In this document: in pieces, positions 1 through 7,269 of the stretch
Layout: every line of letters begins with the position of its first letter
Numbering within the stretch: the stretch's first letter is position 1
DNA from: Syntrophobacterales bacterium
Lineage (GTDB): Bacteria; Desulfobacterota; Syntrophia; Syntrophales; UBA6807
Direction: 5' to 3'
Assembly: GCA_021159265.1 (NCBI GenBank)
Contig: JAGGSD010000232.1
Span: forward strand, 1-21,417
Length of the DNA stretch: 21,417 bases
The notes under the pieces: generated by a model
The model's input: the letters and a program-made list of their open reading frames with translations, nothing else
What the model was told of the DNA's origin: nothing
The model's database searches: none
Position numbers and translations under genes: made by a program

Positions 1-79
1 CCTGTCTGCCGTGCAGGCGGCACAGGCAGGCGCAGACAGGCAACGCACAGGCAGGCAGTTGTGGTGAATAAAGACTCTA
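1..79 (-). repeat. Dispersed 117-bp hairpin repeat, copy 1 (cut by window edge)
   Basis: GC-rich CAGGCAGG/CCTGCCTG sequence that matches 5834-5950 and 12357-12473. Read on the minus strand it begins TAGAGTCTTTAT, continues through alternating CTGCCTG and CTGTCTG words, and enters the hairpin arm CGGCAGACAGG where the window ends. The distal arm and T-tract seen in the other copies lie outside the window. Its first three bases form the stop codon of the neighbouring metallo-hydrolase gene. Confidence 0.85.
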
Positions 80-862
80 AAAGGTTTCAACGCCCAGAAG
101 GACATTTTCATTATCTCGAATAATATCGCCATGGCCCGGGTAAATAACCGAGGGCGTGGTTGTATCACATAAATATTTGAACGAGTCCTTTATGATGTCA
201 CCATCCCAGTGAAAACGATTCAGACTTCCGCGGCCCCTCTTCGATATATTAATGACCAAATCACCACATATTAACTCACCGGTTTCTTCGTTAAAAAATG
301 AGACGGAATCCTCCGTATGGCCCGGCGTTTCTATAACCTCCCACTTCTCAAAACCAAGTTTGTATCTCCTGTTGCCATCGCCTCCATAATAACTGATTCT
401 CTCTTTTTTAAATGGAAGTTTAATAAAATTTCGGAGGCCTGGAAGTGGGATCCCGGCAAGACTTTCAAATCCAAGATGTGAAAATCTTCTCACATAACAG
501 GCGCTGACAAGAGATGCGGGCACAAGACCGGAAAACCAATGCCTTATAAGAGATATCTTTTTCTTACCGCTTAAGTAATCTGCGACCTTGTAATTGAAAA
601 AGATCTTTGTTGTTGATGAACATCGACCAACGAGATGACCAATTCCTCCGATATGATCTATATGGAAATGCGTTGCTGTAATATACTGCAGATCGTTCAG
701 GCCTCTCCCCAGTTTACCGGTGATATATTCTTCAATATCTCTTGCGGCGCCTATACTTCCCACGTCAACGGCCATCAGCGAACTGTGTCCCTCAATTATG
801 TAGGTCCTTGAAAATCCTGTGTTTGCGATAGGATGAACTTTATATGTATTTCCTGGCTTCAT
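77..862 (-). CDS. Metallo-beta-lactamase-fold hydrolase
   Basis: Predicted soluble, 261-residue, zinc-dependent hydrolase of the MBL superfamily. The HxHxDH motif is HFHIDH with H65, H67, D69 and H70. The further metal ligands expected for the fold are H182 (TPGHTED), D201 (CGDLV) and H244 (YPGHGD), so the dinuclear site looks complete. The substrate cannot be read from the sequence. The overall plan resembles glyoxalase II-like thioester or general MBL hydrolases, and nothing points to antibiotic resistance. The ATG is preceded by GGAGG twelve bases upstream. The gene lies 43 bp downstream of rmlD and may be the last gene of that transcript. It ends VETF-TAG exactly where the dispersed repeat starts, so the repeat supplies the stop. 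Function is known only to superfamily level. Confidence 0.85.
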   Translation of the reverse strand: MKPGNTYKVHPIANTGFSRTYIIEGHSSLMAVDVGSIGAARDIEEYITGKLGRGLNDLQYITATHFHIDHIGGIGHLVGRCSSTTKIFFNYKVADYLSGKKKISLIRHWFSGLVPASLVSACYVRRFSHLGFESLAGIPLPGLRNFIKLPFKKERISYYGGDGNRRYKLGFEKWEVIETPGHTEDSVSFFNEETGELICGDLVINISKRGRGSLNRFHWDGDIIKDSFKYLCDTTTPSVIYPGHGDIIRDNENVLLGVETF

Positions 863-905
863 CTACTTGTCATTCCTCCGGAAGCACCGTTACTGTACAA
901 ACACA

Positions 906-1751
906 TCAAAAATTCACTCTGTTGATATAATCTTTCAGTGCTATTTGCCAGTACCTCATAGTCCTCTTTGTAACTTCAGTGAATTTTCTGCAACTAAAAA
1001 CAGAATAATATGGCCGGGGGGCCTTTCTTTGAAGTTTGTCAGATTTTATTGGTCGAACTTCAACGTCTGCCTTATTTGCGTATTCCAATATTTTTAGAGT
1101 GAATTGATACCAGTTACATGTTCCTCTGTTTGTAAGATGAAAAGTTCCGGCGTGATCACCCTCAATAAGCAGATTTACCGCGGAAGCTAAATCTATAGTA
1201 TAAGTCGGCGAACCTGTCTGGTCATCTACTACCTCGAGTATTTGTTTATTCTTTGCCTTTTCTAAAATGGTATTCACGAAGTTCTTTCCATTTTTTCCAT
1301 AAAGCCAGGCAGTCCTTATCAGTATGTAATTATTCGACAGTTCCTTAAGGTACAGTTCTCCCTGCAACTTGCTCTGCCCATATGCGCTGACAGGATTACA
1401 TAAATCATTTTCCACATAAGGACTTTCTTTTTCTCCGTCGAATACGTAGTCTGTGCTGAAGTGCACAATCTTGATGCCTCTATCTCTGCATGACACAGCC
1501 ACATTCTTCACACCTTCTGCATTGATGGAGAAGCATTTGTCTTTCTCTGATTCGCAACCATCAACATTTGTATAGGCGGTAGCATTAATAACAACATCAG
1601 GGGCTGTTTCTCCAATTATACGACGGCAGTCCTCGAGTGAGGAGATATCAAAATCTTTGCTGTTTTTACCCATAACTTCATGAGACAAAATCAGCATGTT
1701 AACAATATCACTGCCAAGCATACCTGTGTGTCCCAAAACTAAGATTTTCAT
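906..1751 (-). CDS. rfbD: dTDP-4-dehydrorhamnose reductase
   Basis: NADPH-dependent short-chain reductase that makes dTDP-L-rhamnose from dTDP-6-deoxy-L-lyxo-4-hexulose, the last step of the RmlABCD pathway for surface polysaccharide. The 281 residues match the family length. Visible motifs are the Rossmann loop GHTGMLG (7-13), STDYVFDG with T100, and the catalytic YGQSK (Y124, K128). The gene overlaps truA by one base in a TGATG junction, suggesting translational coupling; only a weak purine-rich stretch lies upstream. The partners rmlA, rmlB and rmlC are not in the window, so the gene is detached from the usual rhamnose operon. A related NAD-dependent sugar epimerase/reductase with another substrate remains possible, but the motif spacing is typical of RmlD. 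Confidence 0.85.
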   Translation of the reverse strand: MKILVLGHTGMLGSDIVNMLILSHEVMGKNSKDFDISSLEDCRRIIGETAPDVVINATAYTNVDGCESEKDKCFSINAEGVKNVAVSCRDRGIKIVHFSTDYVFDGEKESPYVENDLCNPVSAYGQSKLQGELYLKELSNNYILIRTAWLYGKNGKNFVNTILEKAKNKQILEVVDDQTGSPTYTIDLASAVNLLIEGDHAGTFHLTNRGTCNWYQFTLKILEYANKADVEVRPIKSDKLQRKAPRPYYSVFSCRKFTEVTKRTMRYWQIALKDYINRVNF

Positions 1752-2488
1752 CAGTATTTTACTTCTTTCAAAAATAATCCCTGTGGCGGAGCGGTAATTC
1801 CCGCTTTTGTTCTATTTTTGCATTTCATTATTTCGAAAAACCCCTCCGGGGTGAGCTTTCCCTTACCTACATCAACCAGAGTACCTGCAATATTCCTGAC
1901 CATATGGCGCAAGAAACCATTTGCTTCTATAGTAAAGATTATCATGTAATTGTCTTCTATATCAATTTCGGCTTTGATTACGGTCCGGACATGATTGAAT
2001 GCATCATCATTCGCCCCGCAAAAGGAGGAAAAATCATGGGTCCCCTTGAGTAAAACAACAGCTTTTTCCATGACCCTTACGTTAAGTGGCTCATAAACAT
2101 TCCAGGAGTAATTTCTGTGTAGAACAGATCTGATACGGTTGTTATATATTCGATAAAGATACACCTTGCTTTTTGCATCGTATCTGGCATGGAACCCTTC
2201 GTCGACGTCCGACAGTTCTTTAATGACAATGTCCTTTGGCAGAACACTGTTTACTCCTTGCAAGAGATTTGGAATTTCAATCCGTGATGTTGTTTTGAAG
2301 TTTGCTACCTGATTTATGGCATGTACACCCGCATCCGTCCTTCCGGAACCTGTGATTTTTATTTTTTCCCGGGTAATCTTACCTATTGTTTTTTCTAAAA
2401 CCTGCTGAATCGTAATACCGTTTGGTTGCCATTGCCATCCGTGGTAACATGTGCCATCATACTCGACAACCATCTTGATATTTCTCAT
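1751..2488 (-). CDS. truA: tRNA pseudouridine(38-40) synthase TruA
   Basis: Isomerises uridine to pseudouridine at positions 38, 39 and 40 of the tRNA anticodon arm. The 245-residue length is normal. The family signature GSGRTDAGVHA is present, with the catalytic aspartate at D52. The N-terminus MRNIKMVVEYDG and the later motif NGFLRHMVRNIAG are both characteristic. The first Met is preferred because it gives the standard family N-terminus, although no clear Shine-Dalgarno sequence precedes it. It starts 15 bp after the pgk stop and overlaps rmlD by one base, so pgk-truA-rmlD probably form one transcript. Confidence 0.95.
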   Translation of the reverse strand: MRNIKMVVEYDGTCYHGWQWQPNGITIQQVLEKTIGKITREKIKITGSGRTDAGVHAINQVANFKTTSRIEIPNLLQGVNSVLPKDIVIKELSDVDEGFHARYDAKSKVYLYRIYNNRIRSVLHRNYSWNVYEPLNVRVMEKAVVLLKGTHDFSSFCGANDDAFNHVRTVIKAEIDIEDNYMIIFTIEANGFLRHMVRNIAGTLVDVGKGKLTPEGFFEIMKCKNRTKAGITAPPQGLFLKEVKY

Positions 2489-2503
2489 AATGCAGGATAC
2501 CGG

Positions 2504-3694
2504 TTACTCATCGTTCGTCTTATTCAAAGCTTCGATGGCAGGGAGTTTTCCCCCTTCCAGAAGTTTAAGAGACGCACCGCCGCCTGTAGATATAAAAGTA
2601 ATATAATCACTCTCACCAGCTTCGTAAATGGCGATATCCGTGTCACCCCCCCCTGCGATTGTAAGAGCATGTGAATTTGCAACGGCATGGGCCATGGCAA
2701 AGGTCCCTCTGCTGAACGCGTCAATCTCAAAAACACCCATTGGGCCATTCCACACAATTGTTCTTGCATCATGTAAAACTTCGGTAAAAAGAGTAATAGT
2801 AGCGGGGCCAATATCCAGGCCCATCCAGTCCGGATTTATTTCCTGTACCGGAACGATTTTCGTTACCGCTTTTTGATCCGCTTTCTCGGCGATAACGCAA
2901 TCAATGGGAAGATACAGATTCACTCCTGACTTTCTTGCCATTTCGATACCGCTATAAGCCACACTTATAAGGTGTTCTTCGACGATGGAGTTTCCTGTTT
3001 CATACCCCATTGCTTTGAGAAATGTGAATGCCATCCCCCCGCCGATTATCATTTTATCAACTGTTTTCATAAGATTAATCAGAACCTGCAACTTATCGGA
3101 TACTTTTGCGCCACCGACAATAGCCACATAGGGTCTCGGGGGATTGTTGAGAACTTTTTTAAAATAATTTAACTCTTTTTTCATGAGAAAACCGATGCCG
3201 CACTCTTTAACGTACTTGGTAACACCGACATTGGAGGCATGAACTCTGTGGGCATTACCAAAAGCATCGTCGATATATACATCCGCATAACTTCCTAATT
3301 CTTTTGCGAAAGCATCATTATTCTCTGTCTCTTCTTTATGAAACCGCAAGTTTTCCAACATGATAACGCATCCAGGCTCCATATTATCAATGAGTTTTCT
3401 GACGTCTTCGCCTATGCAGTCTTTAGACAGAATGACTCTTTTGCCGAGAAGGCGGGATAACCTTCTTGCCACAGGATTGAGACTCAGCTTAGCAATAAAT
3501 TTACCGTTCGGCCTGCCCAAATGAGAAATAATGATAACCTTTGCATTTTCATCCAGGGCATGGTTAATGGTCGGAAGTGCGGCCCGAATTCTCCTGTCAT
3601 CAACTATATAAGAATTATCATTCAGAGGAACATTAAAATCAAACCTGCACAGAACCTTTTTTTCTTTAAGATCGATTTGGTCGATATATTTCAT
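2504..3694 (-). CDS. pgk: Phosphoglycerate kinase
   Basis: Cytosolic glycolytic enzyme that interconverts 1,3-bisphosphoglycerate + ADP and 3-phosphoglycerate + ATP. It has 396 residues, the usual size. Substrate-side motifs are CRFDFNVPL (16-24), SHLGRP (57-62) and ENLRFHKEE. Nucleotide-side motifs are GGAKVSDK, NGPMGVFE, GGGDTDIA and STGGGASL near the C-terminus. An in-frame ATG exists five codons earlier, but the sequence between the two (AAAGGAGGATGT) is itself a near-perfect ribosome binding site, so the start at 3694 is chosen. The gene is separated from gltX by 140 bp filled with TTCAAGG-type repeat words and is followed closely by truA. Confidence 0.97.
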   Translation of the reverse strand: MKYIDQIDLKEKKVLCRFDFNVPLNDNSYIVDDRRIRAALPTINHALDENAKVIIISHLGRPNGKFIAKLSLNPVARRLSRLLGKRVILSKDCIGEDVRKLIDNMEPGCVIMLENLRFHKEETENNDAFAKELGSYADVYIDDAFGNAHRVHASNVGVTKYVKECGIGFLMKKELNYFKKVLNNPPRPYVAIVGGAKVSDKLQVLINLMKTVDKMIIGGGMAFTFLKAMGYETGNSIVEEHLISVAYSGIEMARKSGVNLYLPIDCVIAEKADQKAVTKIVPVQEINPDWMGLDIGPATITLFTEVLHDARTIVWNGPMGVFEIDAFSRGTFAMAHAVANSHALTIAGGGDTDIAIYEAGESDYITFISTGGGASLKLLEGGKLPAIEALNKTNDE

Positions 3695-3712
3695 ACATCC
3701 TCCTTTCATGGC

Positions 3713-3774
3713 AAGGGTTAAGGGTTCAAGGCTAAAGGTTCAAGGTTCAAGGTTAAAAGCTAAAGGATCAGGGA
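3713..3774. repeat. Degenerate tandem TTCAAGG / GGTTAA phrase repeat
   Basis: Between gltX and pgk, plus-strand words AGGGTTCAAGG, AAAGGTTCAAGGTTCAAGG and TTAAAAGCTAAAGG follow one another as a loose 7-8 bp tandem array. The same phrase recurs at 8374-8383 and 21361-21382. No coding frame of interest runs through it. Confidence 0.7.
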
Positions 3775-3834
3775 TAATTCTCTCCGCGCCTTGAATCCTG
3801 GTTGTTCATTGCCCAGTCCTTGCGGCTTTGCCGG

Positions 3835-5283
3835 CTATCTCGCAAGCTCTATAGCTCTTTCTGCTCGCTTAATGATTGATTCCCTTCCCAAAACGGCAAA
3901 CACTTTATCAAGTTCCGGTCCGATAAGCCTCCCTGTTACAGCAGCTCTTATAGGCATAAATAATTTACGTCCCCTTAAACCGGTTTTCTCACGAACAGCT
4001 TTGATAACTGAATCATAAATACCGTTTCTGCGACTGGGCATATGTATCAATGTATCATAAACCTGTTTAACGACGTCAAGAGCTTCATCTTCCTTCAAAA
4101 GAGATATTGCATCATCGGATAATTTATACTGATCATCAAAAAAAATATCGATATAATGTATTATATCCGATAAATCAGTAAGATTATATCTTACGGCGTC
4201 GACAACAGAATACATCCATTCTCTTTTAATAGAGTGGCAATCATATCCTGCATCTGTGATAAAAGGCATTAATTGTTCAGTTAATTCTTTCAAATCATAT
4301 TTTCTTATATAGATCCCATTTAGCCAGTTCAATTTAGCTTCGTCAAAGATAGCGCCACTTTTTCCCGTTCTTTCCAGAGAAAAATCTCTTACGATTTCAT
4401 CAACCGAACAGACCTCTTTCCCTTCACCGAATGAGCTTCCAAGAAGTGAGAGATAATTCAATAATGCCTCCGGCAGAATACCTTTTCTTCTGAACTCACT
4501 TACAGAGACAGACCCATGTCTTTTGCTCAATTTCGTCCGGTCCTTTCCCAGGATCAGGGAATGGTGCGCGAATGATGGGGGTTCGAACCCCAATGTTCGA
4601 TAAAGAAGTATCTGCAGCGCCGTATTGGAAAGATGATCTTCTCCCCTTATGACATGACTTATCTCCATCAGATGATCATCGACGACAACGGCAAAATTAT
4701 ATGCTGGAATCCCATTGGAGCGCATAATAATGAAATCTCCCATGGAATCACAATCGAATCTCATATTACCACGTATCAGGTCTTTGAACATAACAACGTC
4801 TTTTTCAACCTTAAAGCGGTAAGCGGGCTTTCTTCCTTTTTTTTCAAGTTCTTTTCTCTCGCGTGCGGTAAGATTTCTGCATTTCCCCATATATCGGGGC
4901 ATCTGCTTCATTGAAAGAAGCTTTGCCCTTTCTTCCGCCAATTCTTCTTCGGTGCAGTAGCATGGATATACTTTATCTTTGCTAATGAGTTTATTCAGGT
5001 ATTCTTTGTAGATATCAAGCCGTTCGAACTGATGATACGGACCGTATGCACCAGGTTTTCCCGGTCCTTCATCCCAATCAATATGAAGCCACTGAAGTTC
5101 TTTCAAAATTCTTCCTTCAAGCTTCTTTGAAGTTCTTTCCCTGTCAGTATCTTCAATCCGGAGAACAAATTCACCTCTATAATGTCGAGAAAACAGCCAG
5201 TTTAAAAGAGCCGTCCGGGCATTCCCAACATGAAGTTCACCCGTGGGAGAAGGCGCAAATCTCACCCTTGGTTTTTTTGACAT
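3835..5283 (-). CDS. gltX: Glutamyl-tRNA synthetase (class I)
   Basis: Charges tRNA(Glu) with glutamate using ATP. It has 482 residues. The N-terminal Rossmann domain begins RFAPSPTGELHVG with the HIGH-type signature HVGN at 18-21. The KMSKS-type loop is KLSKRHG at 251-257. C108, C110 and C135 form a recognisable insertion-domain zinc site, although the fourth ligand is not obvious. The C-terminal half shows the helical anticodon-binding domain, including the KTGLRGRKLFMPIRAAVTG stretch typical of bacterial GluRS. It begins three bases after the ispF stop, with GAGAGG upstream. Whether it is discriminating or also charges tRNA(Gln) cannot be decided here; that depends on whether the genome has glnS or gatCAB. 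Confidence 0.95.
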   Translation of the reverse strand: MSKKPRVRFAPSPTGELHVGNARTALLNWLFSRHYRGEFVLRIEDTDRERTSKKLEGRILKELQWLHIDWDEGPGKPGAYGPYHQFERLDIYKEYLNKLISKDKVYPCYCTEEELAEERAKLLSMKQMPRYMGKCRNLTARERKELEKKGRKPAYRFKVEKDVVMFKDLIRGNMRFDCDSMGDFIIMRSNGIPAYNFAVVVDDHLMEISHVIRGEDHLSNTALQILLYRTLGFEPPSFAHHSLILGKDRTKLSKRHGSVSVSEFRRKGILPEALLNYLSLLGSSFGEGKEVCSVDEIVRDFSLERTGKSGAIFDEAKLNWLNGIYIRKYDLKELTEQLMPFITDAGYDCHSIKREWMYSVVDAVRYNLTDLSDIIHYIDIFFDDQYKLSDDAISLLKEDEALDVVKQVYDTLIHMPSRRNGIYDSVIKAVREKTGLRGRKLFMPIRAAVTGRLIGPELDKVFAVLGRESIIKRAERAIELAR

Positions 5284-5286
5284 GTG

Positions 5287-5766
5287 TTACACGTCCTCTC
5301 TCGTTATTGATACTATGGCAAAAGCGGCAATTCCCTCTTCCTGTCCAATAAAACCCATTCCTTCATTAGTCTTTGCTTTAATGTTTACCCTGCTTGCTTC
5401 TATGTCTAAAACCTTTGAAATGTTTTGTATCATTTTATATATGTATTCTTTTAGCCTTGGCCTTTCCAGAATAATTGTAGAGTCTATGTTATTTATTTTA
5501 TAGCTCTTTTTAAACGCCAGGACTTTGACATTAAGGAGAAGATCAAGACTTGATATGTCTTTATAGAAAGGATCGGCGTCGGGAAAATGGTTGCCTATAT
5601 CACCCTCGCCCAAAGCGCCGAGAACGGCATCACAAATGGCATGTAAAAGGACATCCGCATCGGAATGCCCTAAAAGTCCTTTTTCGTGGGGTATTTTCAC
5701 CCCCCCAAGCACAAGACTTCTTCCTTCAACCAACCTGTGACTGTCATATCCTATGCCGACTCTCAT
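5287..5766 (-). CDS. ispF: 2-C-methyl-D-erythritol 2,4-cyclodiphosphate synthase
   Basis: MEP-pathway enzyme that cyclises CDP-methylerythritol 2-phosphate to methylerythritol cyclodiphosphate with release of CMP. The 159 residues match the family length. Metal ligands D8, H10 (GYDSHRL) and H42 (GHSDADVLLHA) are present, as is the GEGDIGNHFPD motif. An upstream in-frame ATG would add 14 lysine-rich residues. The ATG at 5766 is preferred because it yields the canonical MRVGIGYDSH start and has AAAGGA just upstream. It is followed three bases later by gltX. It is separated from its usual partner ispD by 249 bp containing a copy of the dispersed hairpin repeat. Confidence 0.95.
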   Translation of the reverse strand: MRVGIGYDSHRLVEGRSLVLGGVKIPHEKGLLGHSDADVLLHAICDAVLGALGEGDIGNHFPDADPFYKDISSLDLLLNVKVLAFKKSYKINNIDSTIILERPRLKEYIYKMIQNISKVLDIEASRVNIKAKTNEGMGFIGQEEGIAAFAIVSITREDV

Positions 5767-5833
5767 ACTTTTTCCTTTTTTCTTCAGCAAAAAAAAGCGC
5801 CCGGACATAAGGGAGAAGAAGAATGTTAGTATT

Positions 5834-5950
5834 TAGAGTCTTTATCCTCAGCAACTGCCTGCCTGTGCGTTGCCTGTCTGTGCCTGCCTGTGCCGCCTGC
5901 ACGGCAGACAGGCAGACAGGCGTTTTTCGCGCAGATGTTGGTGTCAGGGA
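5834..5950 (+). repeat. Dispersed 117-bp hairpin repeat, copy 2 (inverted relative to genes)
   Basis: Same element as 1-79 and 12357-12473 but on the plus strand: TAGAGTCTTTATCC, then CTGCCTG/CTGTCTG words, a long imperfect hairpin at 5872-5921 (arms GCCTGTCTG and CAGACAGGC), GTTTTT, and the tail GATGTTGGTGTCAGGG. It sits between ispF and ispD with its T-tract pointing against the direction of those genes. In the ispD-ispF transcript the hairpin could form but would lack the following U-tract. Confidence 0.88.
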
Positions 5951-6015
5951 TCGGGACTTCGGGGAGCCTGCGACGAGTTCGGTCGAACCGGATAAGGGCT
6001 TAGCGGGATAATCCC

Positions 6016-6750
6016 CTAATCCCTAATCCTGTAATCCAGGCCTTCTACCTTTGTGCCTGATTCTTTTCTTGTTTTCAATAGAAATTCGCCAAATTCAAGA
6101 TCTTCGGGAGTCGTAATCTTGATGTTATTATAAGAACCGGCAATCATTTTCACTCTGATATTAATGTGTTCAACCAGGGAAGCATCGTCGGTTCCATAAA
6201 AATTATCTTCATAGGCTTTCTGATACGCTTTTTTTATTATGTCTGTCTTAAAAACCTGTGGTGTTTGGCTGAACCATAGTGTATTTCTCTTAAAGGTTTT
6301 GGTAATCAATCCATTTCCGTCAACGGATTTCACAGTATTTTTCACAGGAACACCAACCGTCACCGCATCTTCCTCAAATGCCTTTTGCACAGAGATATTT
6401 ATGAGTTCCTCCGGCACAAAGGGACGTACCCCGTCATGAATAAGCACTATTTCGTCTTCATCGCTTACAGCGGCAAGACCATTTTTAACCGAATCCTGCC
6501 TTTGCCTGCCACCGGCAACTATATGTCTAACCTTCGAAATCATGTATTTTTCAACGATTGAAGTCCTTGCATAATCTATGTCGTCTTTCGGAACAACAAG
6601 AACAATATGGCCTATATGCGACGCTTTCTCGAATATCCTTAATGTATGGGATAATACGGGTATGCCTCCCAATAATATGTACTGCTTGGACACATCGTTT
6701 TTCATCCTCTTGCCCAAACCACCAGCCGCGATAATTGCAACAACTTTCAC
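6016..6750 (-). CDS. ispD: 2-C-methyl-D-erythritol 4-phosphate cytidylyltransferase
   Basis: MEP-pathway enzyme that joins CTP and methylerythritol 4-phosphate to give CDP-methylerythritol. It has 244 residues. Motifs are AAGGLGKRM with R15 and K22 for CTP binding, RQDSVKNGL, LIHDGVRPFV, SQTPQVF and TDDASLVE, all characteristic of IspD. The start codon is GTG, with TGGAG eight bases upstream. The last residues (about EGLDYRIRD) are encoded by a GGATTACAGGATTAGG phrase that continues past the stop into the intergenic space, so the extreme C-terminus looks repeat-derived. The leader between the PIN gene and ispD is 519 bp, mostly repeats, and I saw no convincing promoter in it. Confidence 0.95.
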   Translation of the reverse strand: MKVVAIIAAGGLGKRMKNDVSKQYILLGGIPVLSHTLRIFEKASHIGHIVLVVPKDDIDYARTSIVEKYMISKVRHIVAGGRQRQDSVKNGLAAVSDEDEIVLIHDGVRPFVPEELINISVQKAFEEDAVTVGVPVKNTVKSVDGNGLITKTFKRNTLWFSQTPQVFKTDIIKKAYQKAYEDNFYGTDDASLVEHINIRVKMIAGSYNNIKITTPEDLEFGEFLLKTRKESGTKVEGLDYRIRD

Positions 6751-6900
6751 AGTAACTCCACAGAATGATATATTTGGAAAGTAGCTTACGGTAACGAAAA
6801 GCTTGATTTCTAATGCAACGAGCCCGAATTGTTAAAACAGCCCCGGCCTTCAACTTATCTTAAACTATTAATTTTGATGGTCTCGTAAAAAGCTTCGCTA

Positions 6901-6920
6901 TGTCCCGACTGGTCGGGGCA
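6901..6920. repeat. Short GC-rich hairpin
   Basis: The sequence TGTCCCGACTGGTCGGGGCA folds on itself with CCCGAC pairing to GTCGGG plus outer pairs and a tiny loop. TTATAATT follows it. It has no T-tract and is read here as a small palindromic repeat rather than a terminator. Confidence 0.5.
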
Positions 6921-7045
6921 TTATAATTGAAAGTAACCGGCATTATTTAAATTTGTGTATTACTTGGCATTTGCCGAGAAATATCGATAAGTTATGGCGA
7001 TTTTGTAAATTTTGGTTACTTTGAAGTCCGAATTTCTGTCGTTTT

Positions 7046-7115
7046 GTCATTCCCGACCTGATCGAGAATCCATAACTGCGTGTAATTACTGGATTCCCGC
7101 TTTCGCGGGAATGAC
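7046..7115. repeat. GTCATTCCCG palindromic repeat
   Basis: Inverted arms GTCATTCCCG (7046-7055) and CGGGAATGAC (7106-7115) enclose AATCC/GGATT sub-arms. Within the right half ATTCCCGCTTTCGCGGGAAT forms a perfect 8-bp stem with a 4-base loop. This type of repeat is very common in intergenic DNA of many Proteobacteria and Desulfobacterota and is often mistranslated as peptides containing CHSRESGNP. Confidence 0.8.
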
Positions 7116-7158
7116 AGATTAGTGAGTTTTTGACTTTCAAGGAAGTCATCCACTGGGC

Positions 7159-7242
7159 CATTGCGAGAAGCGTAGCGACAAAGCAATCTGATGGATACAA
7201 GTAGTTACAATACGTAAGATTGCTTCGCTCCGCTCGCAATGA
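7159..7242. repeat. CATTGCGAG...CTCGCAATG palindromic repeat
   Basis: Outer arms CATTGCGAG (7159-7167) and CTCGCAATG (7233-7241), with inner arms AAGCAATCT and AGATTGCTT, enclose a short spacer. It is a second well-known intergenic repeat type, lying 44 bp from the previous one. Confidence 0.8.
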
Positions 7243-7269
7243 CAGTATTTTCGATTTTTTACAAGTGCA

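Noticed and set aside
1..79. CRISPR-like or VNTR array in the CAGGCAGG stretches
   Set aside because: The short words are irregular with no constant spacer, and the whole unit recurs elsewhere as one hairpin element.
77..862. Metallo-beta-lactamase as an antibiotic-resistance gene
   Set aside because: Only the superfamily zinc motif is present; there is no signal peptide, and the context is housekeeping.
3795..3840. Terminator after gltX
   Set aside because: A CGGC/GCCG four-base stem is visible, but no T-tract follows in the minus direction.
5823..6011. 62-codon plus-strand frame between ispF and ispD
   Set aside because: Its core is the hairpin repeat and the rest is low-complexity spacer; it is a by-product of repeat composition.
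6551..6853. 100-codon minus-strand frame overlapping the ispD start
   Set aside because: It shares its sequence with ispD in another frame and with the leader, and its composition is not protein-like.
6943..7239. 98-codon minus-strand frame containing CHSRESGNP
   Set aside because: It runs through two palindromic intergenic repeats; this peptide is a familiar artefact of translating them. It has no ribosome binding site and no recognisable domain.
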